Assembly (NCBI RefSeq): GCF_028288205.1
Contig: NZ_JAQBOD010000035.1
Location: 1-64,000, forward strand
DNA length: 64,000 nt
Source of the DNA: Mucilaginibacter sp.
Lineage (GTDB): Bacteria; Bacteroidota; Bacteroidia; Sphingobacteriales; Sphingobacteriaceae
Reading direction: 5' to 3'
This document shows, in pieces, positions 9,883 through 18,710 of this stretch. Within the stretch, counting starts at the first letter, position 1; every line of letters starts with the position of its first letter. The position numbers and the translations under genes are program-made. Under the pieces are notes generated by a model. The model saw only the letters and a list, made by a program, of their open reading frames with translations. It searched no databases and was not told the DNA's origin.

Positions 9883-9935
9883 TTAAAAGACGCTACAACA
9901 CCTTTTACCTTTATCCTTTTACCTTAAAACCTCGA

Positions 9936-11294
9936 TCAAGCCGATATCGCGTTAATAATATCGTACTGTGTAATGATCCCAATCTTCCCGTTATCTTCAA
10001 CTAATACAGCAATATTATCATTATTTATCATGGCTGATATTCTATCTATTGATGTATTCAGATCAACAAACGGGAACGGCGCTGTAGTAATATTTTTTAA
10101 TGGCTGAGATTTTAGCGATGGGTTTTCTAACAGCGCGTTCAATATATCACTCTCAGTTATTTTGCCGATAACCATACCCGCTTGTGTAACCGGTATCTGT
10201 GATATGTTTAGCGATTTTATGGTGTTGATAGCTTCCAAAACAGATTTTTCGCTATCAATAGTAACTATCTCCTGGCTTTCTTTTTTGGTGATGATATCGC
10301 GGGCGGTTAATTTCTCGTCTTTTAAGAAACCACGATCGCGCAGCCAATCGTCATTATACATCTTACCTAAATAACGTGTACCATGATCCGGGAAAATAAT
10401 AACTACCACATCACCTTCTTTAAATCTATCTTTCATCTGCAATAAACCCGCAACTGCCGATCCGGTTGAATTACCTGCAAAAATACCTTCTTTACGGGCT
10501 ATCTCACGAGTCATTAAAGCGGCATCTTTATCGGTCACTTTTTCAAAATGATCAATCAGGCTAAAATCTACGTTTGCAGGTAAAAAGTCCTCACCTATAC
10601 CTTCGGTGATGTAAGGATATATCTCATTTTTATCGAACTCGCCTGTTTCTTTATATTTTTTAAATACCGAACCATAAGTATCAATACCTAATACCTGTAT
10701 TTTCGGATTCTGCTCTTTTAAAAATTTCGCGACACCTGATATGGTACCACCTGTACCCACCCCTACAATTAAATGCGTTATTTTACCTTCGGTCTGCTCC
10801 CAAATTTCCGGGCCGGTTGATTCATAGTGCGCCTGTGTATTAGCAAGGTTATCATACTGGTTAGGTTTCCATGAATTCGGCACTTCCCGCTCCAATCGCG
10901 ATGAAACCGAATAATAAGAACGCGGATCTTCCGGGTCTACATTTGTAGGGCAAACAATAACCTCGGCACCAAATGCACGCAGCGCGTCAAATTTTTCTTT
11001 TGATTGCTTATCTGTGCTGGTAAAAATACATTTGTAGCCTTTTATAACCGCGGCAATAGCCAAACCCATACCGGTATTGCCTGATGTGCCTTCTATAATA
11101 GTACCACCGGGTTTAAGCTTTCCGCTTTTTTCGGCATCCTCAATCATTTTAAGGGCCATACGGTCCTTTATAGAGTTGCCGGGATTAGTGGTTTCTATTT
11201 TAGCTAAAACCGTTGCCGGTATATCCTTTGCTACTTTGTTTAACTTAACCATGGGCGTATTGCCAATGGTTTCTAATATATTATTGTACCACAT
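9936..11294 (-). CDS. PLP-dependent cysteine synthase / cystathionine beta-synthase with C-terminal CBS domain pair
   Basis: ETIGNTPMVKLNK, NPGNSIKDRMAL, EGTSGNTGMGLA, VGVGTGGTISGVAKFLKE plus two CBS motifs. Track start 11348; MWYNNILETIGNTP at 11294 preferred. Confidence 0.9.
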   Translation of the reverse strand: MWYNNILETIGNTPMVKLNKVAKDIPATVLAKIETTNPGNSIKDRMALKMIEDAEKSGKLKPGGTIIEGTSGNTGMGLAIAAVIKGYKCIFTSTDKQSKEKFDALRAFGAEVIVCPTNVDPEDPRSYYSVSSRLEREVPNSWKPNQYDNLANTQAHYESTGPEIWEQTEGKITHLIVGVGTGGTISGVAKFLKEQNPKIQVLGIDTYGSVFKKYKETGEFDKNEIYPYITEGIGEDFLPANVDFSLIDHFEKVTDKDAALMTREIARKEGIFAGNSTGSAVAGLLQMKDRFKEGDVVVIIFPDHGTRYLGKMYNDDWLRDRGFLKDEKLTARDIITKKESQEIVTIDSEKSVLEAINTIKSLNISQIPVTQAGMVIGKITESDILNALLENPSLKSQPLKNITTAPFPFVDLNTSIDRISAMINNDNIAVLVEDNGKIGIITQYDIINAISA

Positions 11295-11384
11295 GTGTGT
11301 TGTAGTTGATTGGTGAGTAGTTGATTGTGTGACTAGTTGTCGATGCAAATTTAACTATTTACTTATTCAACCTATCAACTAACC

Positions 11385-12236
11385 TTAAAATCTTAAGTGT
11401 TTAACGGTAAGGCCGCCATTAATTAATTGCTTTAATGATTCTATCCCTATTTTTAAATGTGTTTCTACAAACTGCGAACTCACTTTAGAATCGCTTTCAT
11501 TCGTTTTAACACCTTCCGGTATCATTGGCTGATCAGACACCAATAACAACGCTCCTGTAGGTATTTTATTAGCAAAACCAGTGGTGAAAATGGTAGCCGT
11601 TTCCATATCAACAGCCATTGCACGTAATTCTTTCAAATAGTTTTTAAATTTTTTATCATGCTCCCAAACACGGCGGTTGGTAGTATAGCAGGTACCTGTC
11701 CAGTAGTCCAACGAAAAATCACGTATAGTGGTTGATATAGCTTTCTGTAAAGCAAATGATGGCAATGCAGGCACCTCCGGGGGTAAATAATCATTTGATG
11801 TTCCCTCGCCTCTTATGGCTGCAATAGGTAATATCAGATCGCCTACATTATTTTTACGTTTTAAGCCGCCGCACTTGCCTAAAAATACAACCGCCTTTGG
11901 ATGTATAGCAGTAAGCAGATCCATCACCGTTGCTGCTACCGAGCTGCCCATGCCAAAATTAATAATGGTTATACCATTTGCAGTTACGCTTTGCATTGGT
12001 TTATCCATACCCATAATCGGGGCATTATCATGCCATTCTGAAAATAGCTGGATATATTTTGAAAAATTGGTCAATATAATATAATTGCCAAATTCGTCTA
12101 ACGGCCTACCCGTATAACGCGGCAACCAATTAGCCACAATTGCTTCCTTTGTTTTAAGTCCGGATTTTATGGGGCTTTGTACTTCTTTAACTTTAAGAAC
12201 TGCTCCGTCTTTTTTTATATTTAATTCTTCATTCAT
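11385..12236 (-). CDS. amn: AMP nucleosidase (short form, nucleoside phosphorylase fold)
   Basis: VVFLGKCGGLKRKNNVGDLILPIAAIRGEGTSNDYLPPEVPALPSF, AVDMETATIFTTGF. Confidence 0.85.
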   Translation of the reverse strand: MNEELNIKKDGAVLKVKEVQSPIKSGLKTKEAIVANWLPRYTGRPLDEFGNYIILTNFSKYIQLFSEWHDNAPIMGMDKPMQSVTANGITIINFGMGSSVAATVMDLLTAIHPKAVVFLGKCGGLKRKNNVGDLILPIAAIRGEGTSNDYLPPEVPALPSFALQKAISTTIRDFSLDYWTGTCYTTNRRVWEHDKKFKNYLKELRAMAVDMETATIFTTGFANKIPTGALLLVSDQPMIPEGVKTNESDSKVSSQFVETHLKIGIESLKQLINGGLTVKHLRF

Positions 12237-12239
12237 AAT

Positions 12240-12341
12240 AGCCCCCTCTCAATCTTCCCCGGTAGGGGAGATTTTAATTGTTTAATAGTTTATAAAATAA
12301 GTAAGCCCTCCCTACCAAGGAGGGTTGGGTGAGGCTTTTTA
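12240..12341. repeat. Pair of degenerate inverted intergenic repeats (REP/BIME-like, CTCCCC...GGGGAG core)
   Basis: AGCCCCCTCTCAATCTTCCCCGGTAGGGGAG (12240-12270) and the inverted copy AAGCCCTCCCTACCAAGGAGGGTTGGGTGAGGCTT (12303-12337). Confidence 0.6.
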
Positions 12342-12347
12342 TACAGC

Positions 12348-12372
12348 AAACCCCGGCGTTACACCAGGGTTT
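12348..12372 (-). terminator. Hairpin downstream of clpX
   Basis: Minus strand AAACCCTGG-TGTAACG-CCGGGGTTT: 9-bp stem with one T-G wobble, 7-nt loop; weak T tract. Confidence 0.6.
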
Positions 12373-12416
12373 ACAATCACTTATAACAAATATAGCTATT
12401 AACTATGTAGTTGTTG

Positions 12417-13655
12417 TTAAGCCACCTTTAATTTCTTAATGTCAGATTTTTCGAACTTTTCGTGGGCATAATCTAAAGTAATGTTCAGTTTCTTAACATC
12501 TTTTTTTGATGGGAACTCAAACATAGCATCTATCATTATAGCCTCACAGATTGAACGTAAGCCACGTGCACCTAACTTAAATTCCATTGCCTTATCAACA
12601 ATAAACTCCAGCACATCGTCTTCAAAATCAAGCTTTACGCCTTCGTATTCAAACAGCTTTTTGTATTGTTTTAACAAAGAGTTTTTAGGTTCAGTTAATA
12701 TATTACGGAGGGCTTCCCTATCTAACGGATTTAAATAAGTTAGCACCGGCAAACGGCCTATTAGCTCGGGTATTAAACCAAACGCTTTCAGATCCTGTGG
12801 TGTAATATACTTGTAAAGGTTTTTAAGATCAACCTCGCCATCATTACCCTTTAACTTGTAACCCACTGTTTGGGTACGCAAACGATTGGCTATCTTTTTA
12901 TCAATGCCATCAAAAGCCCCACCACATATAAACAGGATATTGCTGGTATTAACGGTGATCATTTTTTGATCGGGATGTTTACGGCCACCTTGTGGTGGTA
13001 CATTAACCATGGTACCTTCCAGTATTTTTAATAATGCCTGTTGTACCCCCTCGCCTGATACATCACGGGTGATAGAAGCATTATCGCTTTTACGGGCAAT
13101 TTTATCAACCTCATCGATATATACAATGCCTTTTTCGGCAGTAGCTACATCATAATCTGCAGATTGCAATAAACGGGTTAAAATACTTTCCACGTCTTCG
13201 CCCACATAACCTGCTTCTGTAAGCACAGTAGCGTCGCAAATACAAAACGGAACATTTAACACTTTGGCCAGCGTTTTAGCCAGCAAAGTTTTACCTGTGC
13301 CGGTTTCACCTACCATGATGATGTTTGATTTTTCAATTTCCACCTCATCCTTATCTATGCGCTGGTTTAACCTTTTATAATGATTATAAGTAGCAACAGC
13401 TAATATTTTTTTAGCATCATCCTGGCCAATAACATATTGGTCAAGATGGCTCTTTATTTCGTACGGCTTTAATATAGCTGGCGAAGTTGGCGAGGTTTTA
13501 ACCTTACGCACCTTTAACTCTTCGGCAAGTATCTCATTAGCCTGGTTAACACATTTATCACAAATATGTGCATCCAGCCCCGCTATAAGCATAAGGGAAT
13601 CCTGTTTGCCTGCGCCACAGAACGAACACCTTATCTCTTTACTATTTTTATTCAT
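12417..13655 (-). CDS. clpX: ATP-dependent Clp protease ATP-binding subunit ClpX
   Basis: N-terminal Cys4 zinc finger CSFCG...[31 protein letters not shown]. Confidence 0.97.
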   Translation of the reverse strand: MNKNSKEIRCSFCGAGKQDSLMLIAGLDAHICDKCVNQANEILAEELKVRKVKTSPTSPAILKPYEIKSHLDQYVIGQDDAKKILAVATYNHYKRLNQRIDKDEVEIEKSNIIMVGETGTGKTLLAKTLAKVLNVPFCICDATVLTEAGYVGEDVESILTRLLQSADYDVATAEKGIVYIDEVDKIARKSDNASITRDVSGEGVQQALLKILEGTMVNVPPQGGRKHPDQKMITVNTSNILFICGGAFDGIDKKIANRLRTQTVGYKLKGNDGEVDLKNLYKYITPQDLKAFGLIPELIGRLPVLTYLNPLDREALRNILTEPKNSLLKQYKKLFEYEGVKLDFEDDVLEFIVDKAMEFKLGARGLRSICEAIMIDAMFEFPSKKDVKKLNITLDYAHEKFEKSDIKKLKVA

Positions 13656-13768
13656 TGTGATACTACTTGTTAAACAAATTTACTTAATTGGTATGATATA
13701 TACAAAGTCTTAGCTTATAGTCAGTATTGAGACAAAAAATCATATACTTAAGACTTAGAACTACTAAA

Positions 13769-14506
13769 TTACTTCTTTGTTTTATTGCCTCTTAAAATTT
13801 CGTCTATCATCCCAAATTCTTTTGCTTCATCTGCTATCATCCAATGGTCACGATCTGACGCGTCCCAAACTTTTTGGTATGGCGCACCGCTATGATCGGC
13901 AATGATCTGGTACAGCTCTTGTTTAAGCTTAGTGATCTCATGATAAGTGATCTCAATATCAGATTGCTGGCCCTGCGCACCCCCCGATGGCTGATGTATC
14001 ATTACCCTCGCATGTGGCAATGCTGCTCTTTTACCTTCGGCACCGGCACATAATAATACCGCGCCCATTGACGCCGCCATACCTGTACAGATAGTAGCTA
14101 CATCGTTAGATATAAATTGCATAGTATCATAAATACCCAAACCTGCGTAAACTGATCCACCAGGAGAGTTAATATAAATCTGGATATCGCGTTTTGCATC
14201 TGCAGATTGCAGGAATAGTAATTGCGCTTGTATAATGTTGGCAATGTTCTCATAAATAGCGTCGCCTAAAAAGATGATACGGTCCATCATTAAACGCGAG
14301 AACACGTCCATTTGGGCCACGTTAAGCTGACGTTCCTCTATAATATAAGGTGTCATACCGGTTATGCCGCCGGTTGCACCAACAATACCTGTTGGAGCAG
14401 TGCTTCTATTTACGCTGCCAATAAATTTATCTACATAAGTGCTGCTTATACGGTGATGTTTAACAGCGTATTTTCTGAATTCGTTTTTATCTGGATTACT
14501 GTTCAT
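13769..14506 (-). CDS. clpP: ATP-dependent Clp protease proteolytic subunit ClpP
   Basis: GMAASMGAVLL (Ser), HARVMIHQPSGG (His). Confidence 0.97.
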   Translation of the reverse strand: MNSNPDKNEFRKYAVKHHRISSTYVDKFIGSVNRSTAPTGIVGATGGITGMTPYIIEERQLNVAQMDVFSRLMMDRIIFLGDAIYENIANIIQAQLLFLQSADAKRDIQIYINSPGGSVYAGLGIYDTMQFISNDVATICTGMAASMGAVLLCAGAEGKRAALPHARVMIHQPSGGAQGQQSDIEITYHEITKLKQELYQIIADHSGAPYQKVWDASDRDHWMIADEAKEFGMIDEILRGNKTKK

Positions 14507-14636
14507 GTGTATGTATGTTTTATTTCTTGTGATGCAAGGAGTTCCCCGCTATAAATATAGTTTTTAGTTGAATATAATTTTCAATATAAAGTTTGCAAAA
14601 AGTAAAAATATTTGTCTGAAAAGAGTTAATACACCA

Positions 14637-14816
14637 CGTCATTGCGAGTAACGAAGCAATCTTTTCACTGACAGGTATTGGCGTTTACTTTTGTTATGGC
14701 TCTTTACAACATTTTGGTGTTTCATTTGCATATGTAGAGATTATTAATGCTATAATTTTTTTTAATGGAATTAATGAACTTCCTATGGTCGGTTGTCTTC
14801 GTTCCTCGCAATGACG
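14637..14816. repeat. Inverted pair of CGTCATTGCGAGKAACGAAG repeats
   Basis: CGTCATTGCGAGTAACGAAGCAATC (14637-14661) and, inverted, GTTGTCTTCGTTCCTCGCAATGACG (14792-14816). Confidence 0.75.
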
Positions 14817-14846
14817 CGCCGGAGGGTGATAAAGGCTATATAAAAC

Positions 14847-14873
14847 AAAAGCATCCGTATCCAGGATGCTTTT
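14847..14873 (-). terminator. Intrinsic terminator of tig
   Basis: Perfect 10-bp stem AAAAGCATCC / GGATGCTTTT with a 7-nt loop, 24 nt past the tig stop. Confidence 0.85.
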
Positions 14874-14896
14874 GATAAAAATATTTTAAAGATTAC

Positions 14897-16246
14897 TTAT
14901 TTCACCAACTCTTTAAATTCGTTGTAAAATATGTCTTTCTTATCTAAAGCAACTACACTCTTAATATAATCTAATGTTTTAAGGGCCTTTACTTCGTCAA
15001 ATACTTTATTAGCATTCTCTTTATTTTGCAGGTATTGTACCGCATATTGCGAAAGCTGCTCATCACCGATAGGCTGCGGGCTGTACATTCTGAATTGCTG
15101 ATCTAAACTTTGTTTTGCTGCCGCGAAAATTTCCTCGTATTTAATATCGATGTTATTTTCTTTTATGATCTTGTTTTCGATCAAGGTCCATTTAAGGTTT
15201 TGCGCAAAATCTTTATAGCCGCCTTCTAATTCCTCTTCGGTCAGTTTTTCATTAGTAGCCTTTAACCAACGTTTTAAAAATTCATCAGGTAAATTAAACT
15301 GAACTTTGTCTATGCTATAGTTATAGATATCGTTCTGCAATTTACGGTCAGAATCCTGGTTCATCATGGTCTCAATTTCCTCAGTAATTTTAGCTCTGAA
15401 ACCTGCTTCGTCGGTTACTGCACTTTCACCAAATAATTTGTCAAAGAACTCCTGGTTTAAATCGCCTTCTTCTAAACGGTTAACGTTTTTAACGGTTAAG
15501 CGGAAGTTTGATTTTAAATCAGCTGCTATATCTTCATCAACACCTAATATGGCCGCTATTTTTGCCGCATCATTATTATATGCTTTTTGAATATCCAGTG
15601 TTAATTCATCATCTTTTTTTAAACCGATAAGAGACTTTTTAATTTTCTCATCCTGTACCTGGTCTAAACGAACCGATGTTGTATTCACAATGCCATCATC
15701 AAAAACAGAACCATCCGGCGAAAGCTGCGTTAATTGCGCATAAAGCACATCATCGTCTGCCGATACGTCAGGATTTGTCATTTTGCCATAGCTTCTGCGG
15801 ATATTTTTAATACGCGAGGCTAAGGTTTCTTCATCTATCTTGATGTTATATTGAGTTATTTTATCTTTTGATGAAAAATCAATAGCAAACTCAGGAGCCA
15901 AACCAATTTCGTAGTTAAACTCAAAATTATCGGCAAAATCCCAGTTGTATTCTTGCTTATTATCAACCTTGGGTAATGGTTGCCCCAATACTTCCAGTTT
16001 TTGCTCGGTGATGTAATTGTTTAAGGTATCTGATAATAAAGTGTTCACTTCATCAACCAAAATACTTTTACCATACATCCTTTTTATATGTGCCGGAGGA
16101 ACCATTCCCGGACGGAAGCCCGGCATTTTTGCTTTTTTAGCATGTTCCTTTATAGCTTTATCAACACGCGCCTGGTAATCTGCCGGGTCAATATTAATTT
16201 TTACAACTGCATTCAGGTTATCGATCTTTTCCTGTGTAATATTCAT
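14897..16246 (-). CDS. tig: Trigger factor
   Basis: KMPGFRPGMVPPAHIKRMYGKSILVDEVN; upstream of clpP/clpX. Confidence 0.92.
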   Translation of the reverse strand: MNITQEKIDNLNAVVKINIDPADYQARVDKAIKEHAKKAKMPGFRPGMVPPAHIKRMYGKSILVDEVNTLLSDTLNNYITEQKLEVLGQPLPKVDNKQEYNWDFADNFEFNYEIGLAPEFAIDFSSKDKITQYNIKIDEETLASRIKNIRRSYGKMTNPDVSADDDVLYAQLTQLSPDGSVFDDGIVNTTSVRLDQVQDEKIKKSLIGLKKDDELTLDIQKAYNNDAAKIAAILGVDEDIAADLKSNFRLTVKNVNRLEEGDLNQEFFDKLFGESAVTDEAGFRAKITEEIETMMNQDSDRKLQNDIYNYSIDKVQFNLPDEFLKRWLKATNEKLTEEELEGGYKDFAQNLKWTLIENKIIKENNIDIKYEEIFAAAKQSLDQQFRMYSPQPIGDEQLSQYAVQYLQNKENANKVFDEVKALKTLDYIKSVVALDKKDIFYNEFKELVK

Positions 16247-16333
16247 CTTTTTAATGGGTATTTTAATTTAAGTGCCTCGAAATATATGGCATAGCTCCCA
16301 TAAATTTCGAGGCGCAAAAATACTAATTTATTT

Positions 16334-17320
16334 TTAATTCGAAGCCGTTAGGTTGGCTTGGAATTTCACTACGCTATTCTTAATAGGTTTTATAGTTTTT
16401 AAATAGGCATAGATAGATGAGAGGTCGCCCTCGCTCATTTGGCTGTATTGCCACCATGGCATTACTGTCTGAAAATCAGACTTCCCAACCTTCTGCGCTT
16501 TGCTTTTATCACTAAACGCTTTAAAGCGTGCTAAAAACACCTGTTTGTTCCAGCTACCTATGCCTGTTGTTGCATCTGAAGTAATATTTGCAGAACGCAC
16601 GCTGCTACCCCCGGTTTTAAATTCCCTGCCACCGGCAAATTCCAGGCCCGGTAATAAAGTTCCTTTATCATCCTGCGAATGGCATTCTTTACATGCGGCC
16701 GACTGTACAAGGTATTCACCATATTTTAAAGTATCCCTGGTATCTGGTTTTTTGCCTAAGGTTGCTTTTTGAGGCATGGTATGTACCAATATGTTCAACG
16801 GAAAATCAAGGGTGGATTTTGGATAATCTGCACTTATAGGTTTTAATGTACGCAGGTATGCAATAATGGAGTAAATATCCTCCCTATCCATTTTTGAATA
16901 ATAAGGCCATGGCATTAGTGGGAATATAGGAGTGCCATCCTTTTTAACACCGGTGGTAACCGCACGGAATATCTCACCATCTGTCCAGCTTTTTAAATTA
17001 TATGGCGTTAAATTAGGTACGCTAACATTACCCGGAAAGCCTGCGCCGGCGTCAAATTTTTCACCGCCCGAGCCTAATTGGTTAGTATCAATAGGTCCGC
17101 CAAATTTTGTCCAATCGTGTGCAGAATGGCAATCCAGGCAGGAAGACACGTTGATAGCCAGGTATTTACCGCGCTCAACTCGTTGCGGAGTTATTTCTAC
17201 TTTAATATTTTCTGGAGCACCTACATTAGGTAAGGCTAAGGTAATGTAAGCTATAGCGGCAATAATAATTACAACCATAGCTATCGCTACATAAGCAATA
17301 AGTTTAGCTATTTTTTTCAT
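16334..17320 (-). CDS. Membrane-anchored diheme cytochrome c
   Basis: Two CxxCH motifs (CLDCH, CKECH) and N-terminal TM; MKKIAKLIAY start at 17320 preferred over track 17368. Confidence 0.85.
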   Translation of the reverse strand: MKKIAKLIAYVAIAMVVIIIAAIAYITLALPNVGAPENIKVEITPQRVERGKYLAINVSSCLDCHSAHDWTKFGGPIDTNQLGSGGEKFDAGAGFPGNVSVPNLTPYNLKSWTDGEIFRAVTTGVKKDGTPIFPLMPWPYYSKMDREDIYSIIAYLRTLKPISADYPKSTLDFPLNILVHTMPQKATLGKKPDTRDTLKYGEYLVQSAACKECHSQDDKGTLLPGLEFAGGREFKTGGSSVRSANITSDATTGIGSWNKQVFLARFKAFSDKSKAQKVGKSDFQTVMPWWQYSQMSEGDLSSIYAYLKTIKPIKNSVVKFQANLTASN

Positions 17321-17387
17321 GGTGTGATTTGGTTTAAAGTTAAGGGAAGGCCTTAAAAAACATTCCACGCAGTATTTATTTGTTTTA

Positions 17388-18110
17388 TTAATCGACTTTA
17401 GTAATTGATGAAACTCCCGATTTATCGTTATTAACGCTGGCTGGGTTGCCTTTATATTTTATTGATGATGCACCGCTGCTGCTTACGTTAAGCTCATGCA
17501 ATACATTGATCTCGTACTCACTTGCGCCTGATGATTCAATGTTATAATTGCCCACCACAAAATCAAATGCGTGGATTTTACCACCACCGCTTAAATTAAT
17601 ATTATGTGAGCTGGCTTGTCCCCTTAAAGTAACGTCTGTAGCGCCGCTGCCTTCGGTACTTACGTTAGCTGCATTAAGTTCCATATTTACTTTGGCAGTG
17701 CCTGACAGATCAAAATGAAAGTTTTTAGTAACTAATTTACCATCAGTCGATATTTCAACCGCGCCTGATGACTTTATCTCTTCTAAATTATGAACCCCAA
17801 TGGTAATAACCATTTCGCCCGCGTTACAAATATTTTTATTACCTGTTGATATATGTAATTTATTACCGCTAACGTTTGTCTTGATGTATTTCATCAGGTT
17901 ATCATCGGCAGATACACTTAAATTTAAAGTGCTATCCTGCTTCAATATTATTTTAAACAAGCCAGATATATCTATTTTGCTAAAATTGTTCACTTTACGT
18001 ATCTCAGAAACTACATGGCCAGAACCTTTTACACACCTGAATTTACATGATGACAGCCCCAATGTAAAGCCGGCAATAGCAATCAATATAAGTAAATAAG
18101 TTTTTTTCAT
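17388..18110 (-). CDS. GIN-domain (DUF2807) head domain protein
   Basis: SSCKFRCVKGSGHVVSEIRKVNNFSKIDISGLFKIILKQ...SADDNLMKYIKT beta-helix-like repeats. Confidence 0.85.
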   Translation of the reverse strand: MKKTYLLILIAIAGFTLGLSSCKFRCVKGSGHVVSEIRKVNNFSKIDISGLFKIILKQDSTLNLSVSADDNLMKYIKTNVSGNKLHISTGNKNICNAGEMVITIGVHNLEEIKSSGAVEISTDGKLVTKNFHFDLSGTAKVNMELNAANVSTEGSGATDVTLRGQASSHNINLSGGGKIHAFDFVVGNYNIESSGASEYEINVLHELNVSSSGASSIKYKGNPASVNNDKSGVSSITKVD

Positions 18111-18189
18111 GATATGAGTTTTATAATGAACGTTTATTTAAATATCTATTTTTTATTTAGACGACCAATATCCATATGAAGTTACATAA

Positions 18190-18229
18190 AAAAAGAGGCT
18201 GTATCATAAATCATGGTCAGCCTCTTTTT
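18190..18229. terminator. Strong bidirectional hairpin, AAAAAGAGGCTG / CAGCCTCTTTTT
   Basis: 12-bp perfect stem with 16-nt loop; T5 tract. Confidence 0.6.
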
Positions 18230-18305
18230 GCGTATCAAGCCAATCTTATACATTCATCAGATATCCAACGATCAACCGCCCCACCGGCCTTTATTATTGG
18301 TGTTC

Positions 18306-18335
18306 GTATAGTTTATTGAGATTAATAAACTATAC
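18306..18335. repeat. Inverted repeat GTATAGTTTATT-GAGATT-AATAAACTATAC
   Basis: 12-bp perfect stem, extends to 17 bp with one mismatch (18301-18340). Confidence 0.8.
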
Positions 18336-18425
18336 AAACAAATATAAAGGAGATGGTGGCTTATATTAAAATTTATTTTTATTAATTAATAACAAGAATA
18401 TTATAATATCCATATTGACAAAGAA

Positions 18426-18454
18426 GCCGGAAAATACCTCGCGTATTTTCCGGC
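18426..18454. repeat. Inverted repeat GCCGGAAAATAC-CTCGC-GTATTTTCCGGC
   Basis: 12-bp perfect stem, 5-nt loop. Confidence 0.8.
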
Positions 18455-18710
18455 CATAATTAACTGTTAACTGTCTTATTATTAGTCGATAATTAATAAC
18501 GCAACATTAATCTATAAACGGCTAAAAAGTATAAATGTTTCAATTTTCATTGCATATTATTCTTAGTGGTTAATTAACTATTTTATAATTGACATAAATA
18601 TGTAAATATGTGAAATTAAATTTCTTAGAATGAAACATTTAGTTGAGTTAATTGATTAAATTTAATATATCATTAATATATTATTATCAATTAACTAATC
18701 TAACTCCTAT

